Positions 6,084 to 7,197 of a DNA stretch of 7,197 bases are shown one piece after another. The number at the start of each line of letters is the position of its first letter. Position 1 is the stretch's first letter. A model generated the notes under the pieces. That model did no database searches. It was not told the DNA's origin and saw only the letters and a program-made list of their open reading frames with translations. Position numbers and translations under genes: made by a program. The DNA comes from Rhodospirillales bacterium (GTDB taxonomy: Bacteria > Pseudomonadota > Alphaproteobacteria > Acetobacterales > Acetobacteraceae): NCBI GenBank assembly GCA_025350425.1, contig JANXXW010000010.1, positions 1 through 7,197 of the forward strand. The letters are read 5' to 3'.

Positions 6084-6118
6084 AAAACCGCCGCCCGGTT
6101 CCCCGGACGGCGGCTTTT
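6084..6118. terminator. Bidirectional terminator, better formed for groEL
   Basis: CCGCCGCCCGG (6088-6098), a TTCC loop (6099-6102) and CCGGACGGCGG (6103-6113) form an eleven-pair GC-rich stem. It is flanked by AAAA (6084-6087) and, after one C, TTTT (6115-6118), so each strand ends in a U run. On the plus strand position 7 of the stem is a C-A mismatch; on the minus strand the same position becomes a U-G wobble, giving an unbroken stem directly followed by UUUU. It therefore should work best for groEL, whose stop lies 28 bases away, and also closes the catabolic cluster, which ends 127 bases upstream. Confidence 0.85.
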
Positions 6119-6141
6119 CGATATCAGCGTGTAGAGAAGTC

Positions 6142-7197
<1,056 letters not shown>

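Overview
The window looks like chromosomal DNA of a GC-rich alphaproteobacterium, and a sphingomonad-like lineage is my best guess. This rests on the alphaproteobacterial character of the partial GroEL, the overall GC-rich codon use and the types of protein encoded. The order or genus cannot be fixed from this sequence alone.

Layout: (1) Bases 1-26 are the 3' end of a tRNA on the plus strand (T arm, acceptor 3' strand, discriminator G, encoded CCA), best read as tRNA-Gln. (2) Bases 27-529 hold no convincing gene. The stretch is AT-richer than the rest and carries several inverted repeats, including a perfect 16-bp palindrome at 152-167. (3) Bases 530-1171 encode a small sulfotransferase-family protein, for which I favour a TTG start at 530 over the much longer open frame. 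(4) Bases 1172-1448 are a non-coding leader. (5) Bases 1449-5960 are a tight four-gene plus-strand cluster: an ACS-type MFS organic-anion transporter, an SMP-30/gluconolactonase-type lactonase, a four-carbon acid-sugar kinase (formerly DUF1537) and a PdxA2-type dehydrogenase. (6) Bases 6084-6118 hold a stem-loop terminator between convergent transcription units. (7) From 6142 to the right edge lies the C-terminal two-thirds of groEL on the minus strand.

The four-gene cluster reads as a complete short catabolic route. The transporter brings in an acid sugar, or its lactone is formed or enters otherwise. The lactonase opens a sugar lactone to the aldonate. The kinase phosphorylates O4 of a four-carbon aldonate such as D-threonate or D-erythronate. 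The PdxA2-type enzyme oxidises C3 and the product decarboxylates to dihydroxyacetone phosphate, which enters glycolysis. The kinase/PdxA2 pairing is established for D-threonate and related acids. The lactonase as the entry step, and the exact stereochemistry, are my inference. No regulator, dehydrogenase for the lactone-forming step, isomerase or aldolase is present in the window.

I found no CRISPR array, insertion sequence or phage gene. The novelty here is modest: a compact lactone-to-DHAP acid-sugar cassette placed between a tRNA gene and a core chaperonin gene, plus a few unexplained inverted repeats.
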